Shown here in pieces: positions 1-6,421 of a stretch of DNA of 8,648 nucleotides (position 1 is its first letter; every line of letters starts with the position of its first letter). The position numbers and the translations under genes are program-made. This stretch comes from Phycisphaerae bacterium (GTDB taxonomy: Bacteria; Planctomycetota; Phycisphaerae; Sedimentisphaerales; Anaerohalosphaeraceae): assembly GCA_007121565.1 (NCBI GenBank), contig SKKI01000174.1, positions 1-8,648 on the forward strand, in the 5' to 3' direction. Under the pieces are notes generated by a model. The model saw only the letters and a program-made list of their open reading frames with translations. It did not search any database and was not told where the DNA came from.

Positions 1-1025
1 ATGACAGAGCCGGGCGCAACCGTCCGCCCGTCGGCAACGCATGCCGGCGCCTTGAGCACCGAGCCGGGCCCAATGGTCGCCCCGTCGCCAATAACAATCG
101 CCGCGGCGCCGGTCGGATCGGTCGTCACGCAGCCGGCGCCGATACGGCTGTTGGCGCCGATGCGGATCCGGCCGTGCAGATAGGTAAACGGTTCAATAAT
201 CGTATCCTGACCGATTTCGGCGCGGGCGTCTATCCATGTATTGAGTGGATCGACAATCGTCACCCCCTCGGCCATCAGGCGGTCCTGAATCCGCTGCTGC
301 ATAATCTTGCCCACGGTCGAAAGCTGCAAGCGGTTGTTGACGCCCATCGCGTCCTCTTCGGCAACCGCCGTCACCGCCGTGGCCTTGTGCCCGCCGTCCA
401 GCAGAATATGCAGCGCATCGGTCAGATAATACTCGTTTTTCTTGTTATTCGGCGTAATTTTATCCAGTGCCTCCAGCAGCAGCGGCGTGTTGAAGCAAAA
501 ATACCCCGGGTTGATTTCCGAAATCGCCCGCTGCTCCGGCGTGCAGTCGTTATGCTCGACGATACCCTGAATATTGCCGTAGCCGTCGCGGACAATCCGC
601 CCATAACCGGCCGGGTCGCTCATCCGGGCCGTGGCCAGCGTCACCGCCGATTTTTCCTGTACGTGTTTATCAATCAATGTCTTAACGGTTTCCGTGCGAA
701 TCAGCGGCGCATCGCCGCACAACACCAGCGTCAGACCCTCAAAGCCAGCCAGATGCTCGCGGCAGCACATCACCGCGTGCCCGGTGCCGCGCTGCTCGGC
801 CTGCTCGACAAAGCGGACATCCCCGTCGGCCCCGTATTGGGCCACAATCTGGTCTTTGCCGTAACCGACGACGACATAATGCTTTGTAACGCCGGCACTG
901 CGGCAGGCCGACAGCACCCACTCCAGCATCGGGCGTCCGCACACCTCGTGCAGCACCTTCGGTATCCGGGTGTTCATCCGCGTACTTTGCCCGGCGGCCA
1001 AAATGACAGCAGAAACCTCAACCAT
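1..1025 (-). CDS. glmU: GlmU-type UDP-N-acetylglucosamine pyrophosphorylase, partial (C-terminus beyond the window)
   Basis: The visible 341 residues begin at ATG (1025-1023) and run off the left edge. The protein joins GlcNAc-1-phosphate and UTP into UDP-GlcNAc for peptidoglycan and other envelope polymers in the cytosol; full GlmU also acetylates GlcN-1-P. Seen: the nucleotidyltransferase signature LAAGQSTRM (residues 9-17), PKVLH (22-26), EQAEQRGTGHAV (74-85), the metal-binding GDAPL (104-108, D105), GYGRIVRD, an EINPGYF segment, a NEYYLTDAL segment and VNNRLQL. After about residue 250 come hexapeptide repeats of a left-handed beta-helix (DTIIEPF, RIRIGANSRIGAG, IVIGDGATIGPGSV). The usual LAAGKGTRM is here LAAGQSTRM. 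The acetyl-CoA site and catalytic His of full GlmU would lie outside the window, so the acetyltransferase half is unproven; a short pyrophosphorylase-only form is possible. No Shine-Dalgarno motif is visible before the ATG; the leader is A/T-rich. The family call is secure for the N-terminal domain. Confidence 0.9.
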   Translation of the reverse strand, partial: MVEVSAVILAAGQSTRMNTRIPKVLHEVCGRPMLEWVLSACRSAGVTKHYVVVGYGKDQIVAQYGADGDVRFVEQAEQRGTGHAVMCCREHLAGFEGLTLVLCGDAPLIRTETVKTLIDKHVQEKSAVTLATARMSDPAGYGRIVRDGYGNIQGIVEHNDCTPEQRAISEINPGYFCFNTPLLLEALDKITPNNKKNEYYLTDALHILLDGGHKATAVTAVAEEDAMGVNNRLQLSTVGKIMQQRIQDRLMAEGVTIVDPLNTWIDARAEIGQDTIIEPFTYLHGRIRIGANSRIGAGCVTTDPTGAAAIVIGDGATIGPGSVLKAPACVADGRTVAPGSV

Positions 1026-1071
1026 AATAAAACAATTTTGATCTTTACTTTTTGATGTTTAACCTGAACAC

Positions 1072-1143
1072 CTACCCGGCCAGGACTCGAACCTGGAACG
1101 GAGGTACCAAAAACCTCTGTGTTACCGATTACACCACCGGGTA
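1072..1143 (-). tRNA. tRNA-Gln (anticodon UUG)
   Basis: Read on the minus strand, a full cloverleaf forms. The acceptor arms are TACCCGG (1143-1137) and CCGGGTA (1079-1073), the D stem is GTGT/ACAC, the anticodon stem is GAGGT/ACCTC and the T arm is CCAGG-TTCGAGT-CCTGG. The seven-base anticodon loop TTTTGGT (1112-1106) places TTG at 1110-1108, which reads CAA (and CAG by wobble) as glutamine. The U1-A72 first pair and discriminator G73 (1072) are identity features known for bacterial glutamine tRNAs. The 3' CCA is not encoded. The gene ends 46 bases before the glmU start codon on the same strand. Confidence 0.96.
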
Positions 1144-1152
1144 AAACGCGCC

Positions 1153-1182
1153 AAAAACAGACAAACTCTTTCCAATAAAGAG
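1153..1182 (-). terminator. terminator-like hairpin upstream of tRNA-Gln
   Basis: On the minus strand CTCTTT-ATTGG-AAAGAG (1182-1166) forms a six-base-pair stem. It is followed by an interrupted T tract, TTTGTCTGTTTTT, ending near 1153. It could end the candidate RNA transcribed from 1387. The stem is A/T-rich and the T tract is broken, so it may be weak or only part of the tRNA 5' leader. Confidence 0.35.
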
Positions 1183-1208
1183 CTTACACCATCTTCGAGA
1201 GCAGTCAA
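1181..1208 (-). promoter_or_regulatory. probable promoter of tRNA-Gln (and perhaps glmU)
   Basis: The minus strand has TTGACT (1208-1203), a 16-base spacer and TAAGCT (1186-1181). The -35 is five of six to consensus and the -10 is weak. Transcription would begin near 1174, about 30 bases before the mature tRNA end. The -10 overlaps a terminator-like hairpin (1166-1182), so this is a tentative call. Confidence 0.4.
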
Positions 1209-1255
1209 TGAAACGTTGCAAGTCGCAGTGCCCGCTTAAGAAGCAGGCCGACCGG

Positions 1256-1387
1256 AGTCTGCCGGAGGCTTGAACTGACCATGCTGCGAACCCTGTCAGC
1301 CCCGTTAAAAGGATCAAAACCCGCATTCGGCGGCTCTGTATCCAAGGTGTCAAAACACCTGTCCCCGTGCGGCAAGACTTCATAGAA
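1256..1387 (-). ncRNA. candidate structured small RNA between an operon terminator and tRNA-Gln
   Basis: This stretch has no convincing reading frame but folds by eye into a closed multi-branch structure on the minus strand. AGTCTTGCCG (1379-1370) pairs with CGGCAGACT (1264-1256) with a single bulged T, closing about 105 internal bases. Inside are a perfect hairpin AGGTGT-TTTG-ACACCT (1360-1345), a hairpin CCGC-CGAAT-GCGG (1333-1321) enclosed by AGCC/GGCT (1335-1332 with 1301-1298), and CTGAC/GTCAG (1299-1295 with 1279-1275). The last two helices share bases 1298-1299 and so would compete. A second hairpin, GCCTGCTT-CTT-AAGCGGGC, lies just downstream near 1230-1248. A sigma70-like promoter sits directly upstream and the preceding operon is closed by an intrinsic terminator, so this looks like its own transcript. 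It lacks the signatures I know for SRP RNA, RNase P RNA and tmRNA. A divergent 6S RNA or a new family is possible. The 3' end could lie as far down as 1153. Confidence 0.4.
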
Positions 1388-1393
1388 CCCAGC

Positions 1394-1421
1394 ATACTAA
1401 ATAGTTTTGCCGAAATTGCAA
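1394..1421 (-). promoter_or_regulatory. promoter of the candidate small RNA
   Basis: The minus strand has TTGCAA (1421-1416), a 16-base spacer and TAGTAT (1399-1394), a reasonable sigma70-like pair. Transcription would start near 1387, a few bases before the closing helix of the candidate RNA at 1379. It lies just after the T tract of the upstream operon terminator. Confidence 0.5.
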
Positions 1422-1431
1422 CCATTTTTTC

Positions 1432-1458
1432 AAAAAAACTGACGTCCACCGCCATTTT
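1432..1458 (-). terminator. intrinsic terminator of the 238-aa / GYF_2 operon
   Basis: Immediately after the TGA stop at 1461-1459 the minus strand reads AAAA, then TGGCG-GTGGA-CGTCA (1454-1440), a five-base-pair stem with one G-T pair, then G and seven T residues (1438-1432). The A run upstream can pair with the T run to lengthen the stem. This is a standard Rho-independent layout. Confidence 0.75.
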
Positions 1459-2328
1459 TCAGGATGGCATCGCGATTGTGCGGGCGTTGCCGCGACAGCG
1501 CAACTGGCGATAGGCGTGGGCAAACGCGACCATCGTTATCGGCATCGTCACAAACAGGCCTACTATAAACAGCATTGCCCCGGCAAGATTGATCAGCCCA
1601 AGTAAGAGTGAAAACACGAACAGATCCCATTTGGCCCCGCGCGTGATGAGCGAGCTGGTTTCGAGAGACTCCATCACACCTTGATTTTCGTCGATAATCA
1701 GATAATCATAAAAAAAGAACTTAATCGACCAGATTATGCCTGGGATTATCAAAAGTAAAACCCCCACCCAGACAATCAGCACATAAACAATGGTTGCAAG
1801 GATGACTTTCCACAGCAGTCGATACTGAGAAAACAGATCCGATATCCGGCCGGGCTGGTGATCACAAAAATCCAGCGAAATTTTAATCAACCCAATCCCC
1901 ATAAGCATAGACAGCAGAATATCGACAATGTGCAGCACAGCGCCTGCAGAGGGGTCTGTTTTTGAAACTTCCCGCGCAATGACATCCGGAATCACAAACA
2001 GCAGTCCATACACAATAAACAGAAGGATAAAAAAACCCAGATTGCTATTCATCGTATTCCATCCAAAACTCAGCGCCTCTTTCATGGAAAACGAGCGCCC
2101 GGATGGGGTCTGGGTCACCTGCGGCGTGCTGGACGATGCCGCGGCGCTGCGCTGCGGCGCATAGCGAAAGAACCCTGCAAATTCCGTCTTGTCGGCCTCG
2201 ATCCAGTCCGGCATCCCCTCCTGCCAGACAAGCGTATCGGGCGCAATGTCGCCCTGCATAACAAGCTCGCGTATCTGTTCGGCCTCAACAGGGCCGATTT
2301 GCGCGTCGCCTTGCAGGTAGTACCACAT
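1459..2328 (-). CDS. GYF_2-domain multi-pass membrane protein
   Basis: A 289-residue protein. Residues 1-48 (start MWYYLQGDAQIGPV, then LVWQEGMPDW) form a GYF_2 domain (DUF4339), a small cytosolic fold thought to bind proline-rich or other peptide partners. A Ser/Ala/Thr/Pro-rich linker (about 57-80) follows, then strongly hydrophobic stretches at about 97-118, 130-150, 171-202 and 235-268. Between the last two, the LIIDENQGVMESLETSS segment followed by TRGAKWDL resembles the conserved loop of DUF975-like and YciC-like membrane domains. The start is firm: AAAGGAGG (2343-2336) lies seven bases before ATG (2328). It is the second gene of a two-gene operon, 27 bases after its neighbour, and is closed by an intrinsic terminator. 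The exact role is unknown; similar proteins are usually annotated as hypothetical GYF-domain membrane proteins. Confidence 0.85.
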   Translation of the reverse strand: MWYYLQGDAQIGPVEAEQIRELVMQGDIAPDTLVWQEGMPDWIEADKTEFAGFFRYAPQRSAAASSSTPQVTQTPSGRSFSMKEALSFGWNTMNSNLGFFILLFIVYGLLFVIPDVIAREVSKTDPSAGAVLHIVDILLSMLMGIGLIKISLDFCDHQPGRISDLFSQYRLLWKVILATIVYVLIVWVGVLLLIIPGIIWSIKFFFYDYLIIDENQGVMESLETSSLITRGAKWDLFVFSLLLGLINLAGAMLFIVGLFVTMPITMVAFAHAYRQLRCRGNARTIAMPS

Positions 2329-2335
2329 CCTCTTG

Positions 2336-2343
2336 CCTCCTTT
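2336..2343 (-). promoter_or_regulatory. strong ribosome binding site of the GYF_2 gene
   Basis: AAAGGAGG on the minus strand matches the anti-Shine-Dalgarno sequence almost perfectly and is seven bases before the ATG at 2328. It sets the start, lies between the two operon genes and is far stronger than the site of the upstream gene. Confidence 0.8.
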
Positions 2344-2355
2344 ATCGGATCGTTG

Positions 2356-3072
2356 TTAGGCCTCTGGCCGTGTCAGAAAATTCCAGACCTCCTCGGCGGC
2401 GAACTGTTCGGTCTGCTCAATATAGCCCGTCGGGTCAAAGCCGCTTTCGGCGTTGGTAATGCGGGGCTTGGGCCAGGAAAAGGCCGTTTCGATAAATATT
2501 TTCTTGGGTTCTTTAAGAAACGACTCGATCCGCACCTGTATCGAAGTCGGCTCGCCGCCCGCAGCCGCATGCGGCGGCATCACCAGACGAAGCCCTCCGC
2601 CGGCGACCGGACGGTTGCCCAAAAGCCGAAAATCCTCCCGCGCCTGCCCGAGCCGCTCTTCCCAGAGATACTTAAAGGCATGAACAGTGGCGCTGTACAG
2701 GTGATGAATCTTGCAGTTGACCGTCAGCACCTGGTACTGCCGGGCCGGCCAAGTCCGCAAAAACGACCGCGCCACCGCCTCGGCATCCCGCCCGAACATC
2801 TGGCACTCATACTGCGGGTTGTTGGCCAGTGTCAGCAGGCTCACCACCTGCGGGTTGGGCGATTCGATCCTGACCTGCAGATGGGACGGCTGCGGCCGGG
2901 TCAGCATAAAGGCATTATCCCGCGACTGGGTCTGGCCAAAATCAAGGCCGCTGTCCAGCAGCGCCTTTTCAAATTCCACCGTTCGCGCCCGCTCCGGCCG
3001 CCATGAACCGGCCAGCAGATACTGCACGCTCAAGTGAACGGTTGTCTTTGATTCTCGGTTGATTAACTCCAC
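2356..3072 (-). CDS. hypothetical protein with an internal duplication
   Basis: A 238-residue soluble-looking protein that I do not recognise. There is no signal peptide or membrane segment. It starts at GTG (3072-3070) preceded by GGAGAG a few bases upstream; no ATG lies early in the frame. The same six residues QVRIES occur twice (66-71 and 179-184). Each copy is preceded by a strand-then-helix stretch (about 12-46 and 113-150) and followed by a helix ending before Pro (GRDAEAVARSFLRTWP and EQFAAEEVWNFLTRP). This suggests two copies of one alpha/beta module. It is the first gene of an operon with the GYF_2 membrane protein, so the two may work together. A TATAAT promoter lies directly upstream. 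It is probably a real gene because of its length, RBS and promoter; the function is not known. Confidence 0.8.
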   Translation of the reverse strand: MELINRESKTTVHLSVQYLLAGSWRPERARTVEFEKALLDSGLDFGQTQSRDNAFMLTRPQPSHLQVRIESPNPQVVSLLTLANNPQYECQMFGRDAEAVARSFLRTWPARQYQVLTVNCKIHHLYSATVHAFKYLWEERLGQAREDFRLLGNRPVAGGGLRLVMPPHAAAGGEPTSIQVRIESFLKEPKKIFIETAFSWPKPRITNAESGFDPTGYIEQTEQFAAEEVWNFLTRPEA

Positions 3073-3101
3073 AATCTCTCCATTCAGTTGCGTTTGTACC
3101 G

Positions 3102-3130
3102 ATTATACAGGCGACGGGAAAAGATGACAG
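3102..3130 (-). promoter_or_regulatory. promoter of the 238-aa / GYF_2 operon
   Basis: The minus strand has a consensus TATAAT (3107-3102) with CTGTCA (3130-3125) 17 bases upstream, four of six to the -35 consensus. The predicted start is near 3095, which gives a leader of about 22 bases before the GTG at 3072, enough for the GGAGAG site. Confidence 0.55.
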
Positions 3131-3190
3131 TCAAAATACAGGATTTCGTGTTGAAAACTCCATAAAGTCCTCCCCGCCGCTGCCCGATAT

Positions 3191-3216
3191 GCCTGCTGTG
3201 CGTTTGCGTAGCAGGC
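3191..3216. repeat. inverted repeat in the uvrA to 238-aa gene interval
   Basis: GCCTGCT (3191-3197) and AGCAGGC (3210-3216) are perfect complements seven bases long, separated by 12 bases. There is no T tract on either side, so it is not a plain intrinsic terminator. It could be a hairpin in RNA or a site for a dimeric regulator. It lies about 50 bases upstream of the candidate small gene at 3267. Confidence 0.45.
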
Positions 3217-3266
3217 TGTCACTGCCTGGGACGTTGACATAAAACTGATGAACAGAGGATTTTGAG

Positions 3267-3440
3267 ATGTTCAGACGCTCGAAAAAGAATACAATGCCGC
3301 CGCTTGCGCTGCTCGAGGAGCTCAAGCCCGATATCCGGGTCTATCCCAGCCAGCGAAGCTGCGTCCGCGCAAATATGAATCACGTCAGACCTGAGCAGCT
3401 TCCTCCCCTGATGGTGCGCAAGGCCGCCTGGCGCCATTGA
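3267..3440 (+). CDS. small hypothetical protein, 57 aa
   Basis: A short plus-strand reading frame from ATG (3267) to TGA (3438-3440). AGAGGA (3254-3259) is placed seven bases before the ATG, a good ribosome site. By hand count roughly 70% of third codon positions are G or C and second positions are much lower, which is the pattern of real genes in a GC-rich genome. The product starts MFRRSKK, has a Pro/Leu-rich middle (MPPLALLEELKPDIRVYP), one Cys and a basic tail (MVRKAAWRH), with no membrane helix. It converges on uvrA, whose stop is about 50 bases away. The promoter is weak: CTGTCA (3216-3221), 16 bases, then CATAAA (3238-3243). It could be a real small protein or the remnant of a longer gene. 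I do not recognise the family. Confidence 0.45.
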   Translation: MFRRSKKNTMPPLALLEELKPDIRVYPSQRSCVRANMNHVRPEQLPPLMVRKAAWRH

Positions 3441-3445
3441 TCTGT

Positions 3446-3469
3446 GTACCGCCGGCATCGCGGCGGCAC
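3446..3469 (-). terminator. stem-loop after uvrA
   Basis: The minus strand forms GTGCCGCC-GCGATGCC-GGCGGTAC, eight pairs including one G-U, about 20 bases past the uvrA stop. On the plus strand the same position is an A-C mismatch, so the fold suits the uvrA transcript. There is no T tract, so it may be a 3'-end stabilising hairpin or a non-canonical terminator. It lies between the converging ends of uvrA and the 57-codon gene. Confidence 0.4.
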
Positions 3470-3488
3470 TGCTGCATCCCCCCATCTT

Positions 3489-6356
3489 TTACGCCGGCGC
3501 CTCCAGCCGCTGGTCTTCGGCAAGCTTTTCTTTCAAGTAGCTGGCGGTGTAACTGGTTTTGTGTTTGATCAATTTTTCCGGCGCGCCGGTGGCGATGACC
3601 TTGCCGCCCTGCAGGCCGCCCTCGGGCCCCAGGTCGATAATATAGTCGGCCATCTTAATCACATCCAGGTTGTGTTCGATGACGATGACCGTGTTGCCCA
3701 GGTCCGTCAGACGGCGCAGCACATTGAGCAGGTTGTGGATATCGGCAAAATGCAGCCCGGTCGTCGGCTCGTCCAGCACATACAGCGTATGGCCGGTGTT
3801 GGGCTTGCCCAGCTCCGAGGCCAGCTTGACCCGCTGAGCCTCGCCGCCGGACAGGGTCGTGCTGGACTGGCCCAGCGTCATATAGCCCAGCCCCACATCG
3901 TCAAGCGCCTTGACCAGCCGGACGATCTTGGGGAAGTTGGCAAAAAACGTCCTGGCCTCCTCGATCCGCATATCCAGTACGTCGGCGATATGCTTGCCCT
4001 TGTAGGTAATTTGCAGCGTTTCGGGGTTGTAACGGCTGCCTCTGCACTCCTGACAGACCACAAAGACATCCGGCAGAAAGTGCATCTCGATTTTTTTGGT
4101 GCCCTGTCCCTGGCAATGCTCACAGCGTCCGCCTTTGACATTGAAGCTGAACCGTCCGGGTTTGTAACCGCGAATCTTGGCCTCCCGCGTCATCGCAAAC
4201 AACGCGCGAATCAGATCAAACACGCCGGTATATGTCGCCGGGTTGCTTCGCGGCGTGCGGCCGATCGGCGACTGGTCAATCTCAATGACCTTATCGATAC
4301 GGCTCAGGCCCACAATATTTTTGTGTTTGCCCGGTTTGCTGCGCGAGGCGTACAAACGGCGCATCAGCCCTTTGAGCAAAATCTCGCTGACCAGCGTGCT
4401 CTTGCCCGAACCGGACACACCCGTCACGCACGTCAGCACGCCCAGCGGAAACTTGACGCTGATGTTTTGCAGATTGTTCGCTTGAGCCCCGCGCACCTCA
4501 ATGCTGTTGCTCATCACAACCTTGCGGCGTTTTTCGGGCGTCTCGATACGTTTGGCCCCGCTCATGTACTGGCCGGTCAGCGAACGCTCCTGGCGACAGA
4601 TATCCTCAATCGTCCCGGCTGCGACGACCTCGCCGCCGTGTTTGCCCGCGTCCGGGCCGATATCGACAAGATAGTCCGCCGAGCGGATCACGTCATCATC
4701 GTGCTCGACGACAATCACCGTGTTGCCGATGTCGCACAGCTTGCGCAAGATATCCAGCAGGCGGTCGTTGTCGCGCCGATGCAGGCCAATCGTCGGCTCA
4801 TCCAGCACATAGCAGCAGCCGACCAGTCCGCTGCCGACCTGCGTGGCCAGGCGGATGCGCTGCGCCTCGCCGCCGGACAGCGTGCGGCTGGCCCGATCCA
4901 GCGTCAGGTACCCCAGCCCCACATCCATCATAAACGTCAGCCGGGCGCGGATTTCCTTGAGCGGCTGGGCGGCGATCTGCGTCTGTTCTTTGTTGAAACT
5001 GAGCGTCTCGAAAAACCGCTCGGCATCTTCGATGCTCATCGTCGCCACATCGCTGATACTCTTGCCGCCGACGGTCACGGCAATCGCCTCCGGGCGCAGC
5101 CGTGCGCCGCGGCAGTGTTGACACGACTGCTCGGACAAATACCCATGCAGACGCGCCTTGACATACTCGCTCGTGGTCGTCTCCCATCGCCGCTTAAGGT
5201 TTGGAATCACCCCCTCAAACGACGAGCCGTATGCGTGCTCATCGTCCTCAGTCGTGCCGTACAGCAGGATTTTGCAGAGATTTTTGGGCAGCCGGCTGTA
5301 CGGATCGCTCTTGCTGAGCCCGAACGTGCGGCAGAACCGCTTGATCAGCCGGTTGTAATAAATGTTCATCCGCTTGCCGCCCTTGCGCCACGCCTCAACG
5401 GCCCCGTTTTCCAGCGAGACGCTTTTGTCCGGCACGATCAAATCCGGGTCAAACTCCAGAATCGTCCCCAGCCCATCGCAGGACGGACACGCCCCGTAGG
5501 GACTGTTGAAGCTGAACAGGCGCGGACTCAGCTCGGCCAGCGACGCCTCCGGATGATCCGGACAGGCGTACTTTTCGCTGAAGACCACATCCTGCCACTG
5601 GCCGTTGCCGCCGTTGCTTTTGTTGGCGTCCGGCTCCTGCAGCATCATAATCACCACGCCGTCGCCGATCTTCATCGCCGTTTCAATCGAGTCGGCCAAC
5701 CGCACCCGCACGCCGGATTTGATAATCAGCCGATCCACCACCGCGGCGATGTCGTGTTTTTTGTTCTTGTCCAGCTTGGGAATGTTTTTGAGGTCATAGA
5801 CCACACCGTCAATCCGCACCCGCACGAACCCCTCGCGCTGAATCCGCACAAACACATCCCGATGCTCGCCTTTATGGCCGCGGACCAGCGGCGCGCAGAT
5901 TTGAAGCCGCGTCCCTTGCGGCCGGGCCAATACCGCATCGACAATCTGCGTGGTATGCTGACTGGAAATCTCCCGCCCGCAGACCCAGCAGTGCGGCGTT
6001 CCGGCCCGGGCAAACAGCAGCCGGCAATAGTCATAGATTTCGGTGGTCGTGGCGACCGTCGAGCGCGGATTGCTCGAGGCGCTGCGCTGCTCAATGGCAA
6101 TCGTCGGCGGCAGGCCCTCGATATGCTCGACGTGAGGCTTTTGCATCTGCTCGAGAAACTGCCGGGCATAGGCACTGAGCGACTCGACATATTTACGCTG
6201 CCCCTCGGCGTAGATCGTATCAAAGGCCAGGCTGCTCTTGCCCGAACCGCTGATGCCGGTGATGACGACCAGTTGATCCCGCGGGATATCAATATCGATA
6301 TGCTTCAGGTTATGCTCACTGGCGCCGTTGATGCGAATTACTTTCGGCTCACTCAC
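3489..6356 (-). CDS. uvrA: UvrA, excinuclease ABC subunit A
   Basis: A complete 955-residue UvrA, slightly longer than the usual 940 or so. As an ATPase dimer it scans DNA with UvrB, finds bulky lesions and loads UvrB for nucleotide excision repair. Two ABC ATPase halves are visible: Walker A GISGSGKSS (about 34-42) and GVSGSGKST (646-654), signatures LSGGEAQR (493-500 and 835-842), and Walker B with YVLDEPTIGLH (516-526) and YVLDEPTTGLH (859-869). Zinc-binding pairs are CPDH (264-267) with CPSC (290-293), and CEHC (745-748) with CQEC (768-771). The first module therefore has His in place of one Cys, a substitution I believe occurs in other UvrA proteins. The start is GTG (6356), with GGAG nine bases upstream; the next residues fit the conserved UvrA N-terminus. 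It is divergent from nfi. SOS control is usual for uvrA, but I see no LexA box I could name. Confidence 0.98.
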   Translation of the reverse strand: MSEPKVIRINGASEHNLKHIDIDIPRDQLVVITGISGSGKSSLAFDTIYAEGQRKYVESLSAYARQFLEQMQKPHVEHIEGLPPTIAIEQRSASSNPRSTVATTTEIYDYCRLLFARAGTPHCWVCGREISSQHTTQIVDAVLARPQGTRLQICAPLVRGHKGEHRDVFVRIQREGFVRVRIDGVVYDLKNIPKLDKNKKHDIAAVVDRLIIKSGVRVRLADSIETAMKIGDGVVIMMLQEPDANKSNGGNGQWQDVVFSEKYACPDHPEASLAELSPRLFSFNSPYGACPSCDGLGTILEFDPDLIVPDKSVSLENGAVEAWRKGGKRMNIYYNRLIKRFCRTFGLSKSDPYSRLPKNLCKILLYGTTEDDEHAYGSSFEGVIPNLKRRWETTTSEYVKARLHGYLSEQSCQHCRGARLRPEAIAVTVGGKSISDVATMSIEDAERFFETLSFNKEQTQIAAQPLKEIRARLTFMMDVGLGYLTLDRASRTLSGGEAQRIRLATQVGSGLVGCCYVLDEPTIGLHRRDNDRLLDILRKLCDIGNTVIVVEHDDDVIRSADYLVDIGPDAGKHGGEVVAAGTIEDICRQERSLTGQYMSGAKRIETPEKRRKVVMSNSIEVRGAQANNLQNISVKFPLGVLTCVTGVSGSGKSTLVSEILLKGLMRRLYASRSKPGKHKNIVGLSRIDKVIEIDQSPIGRTPRSNPATYTGVFDLIRALFAMTREAKIRGYKPGRFSFNVKGGRCEHCQGQGTKKIEMHFLPDVFVVCQECRGSRYNPETLQITYKGKHIADVLDMRIEEARTFFANFPKIVRLVKALDDVGLGYMTLGQSSTTLSGGEAQRVKLASELGKPNTGHTLYVLDEPTTGLHFADIHNLLNVLRRLTDLGNTVIVIEHNLDVIKMADYIIDLGPEGGLQGGKVIATGAPEKLIKHKTSYTASYLKEKLAEDQRLEAPA

Positions 6357-6378
6357 CTAATGGGTCTCCATATACTTT

Positions 6379-6394
6379 CGGGTAAAACTACCCG
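6379..6394 (-). promoter_or_regulatory. hairpin or palindrome in the uvrA leader
   Basis: CGGGTA and TACCCG form a perfect six-base inverted repeat around a four-base loop. It lies between the predicted uvrA transcription start (near 6415) and the Shine-Dalgarno. It could be an RNA hairpin that affects translation or mRNA life, or a DNA operator downstream of the promoter. It is not a LexA box known to me. Confidence 0.5.
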
Positions 6395-6421
6395 TAATTT
6401 CGACAATTCAGTAAACGCATC

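Larger units (their letters stand above)
3073..3488. other. interval between the 238-aa gene and uvrA
   Basis: About 415 bases with no long gene. It holds the operon promoter (3102-3130), a ten-codon minus-strand micro-frame with a strong Shine-Dalgarno (ATG at 3163, stop 3133-3131), an inverted repeat (3191-3216), the candidate 57-codon plus-strand gene (3267-3440) and a hairpin after uvrA (3446-3469). Other frames here have no supporting start or composition. Confidence 0.6.

Noticed and set aside
174..1055. A 293-codon plus-strand frame opposite glmU
   Set aside because: It is the shadow of the GlmU frame, whose motifs are unmistakable on the minus strand; the plus-strand product has no domain and no ribosome site.
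1129..1455. A 108-codon minus-strand frame through the tRNA and candidate RNA
   Set aside because: It runs from the operon terminator through the RNA promoter and into the tRNA gene, with no ribosome site and no recognisable domain. The RNA interpretation explains the sequence better.
2299..3006. A 235-codon plus-strand frame opposite the 238-aa gene
   Set aside because: The minus-strand frame has a promoter, ribosome site, an operon partner with 27-base spacing and an internal repeat. The plus frame has an Arg/Pro/His-rich composition typical of antisense shadows.
3234..3239. A perfect TTGACA as -35 for the 57-codon gene
   Set aside because: No acceptable -10 lies 16-18 bases on, and transcription would then begin after the start codon. 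It is probably a chance match.
3219..3485. An 88-codon minus-strand frame after uvrA
   Set aside because: It overlaps the uvrA 3' hairpin and lies antisense to the better supported 57-codon frame. Its product has no recognisable features.
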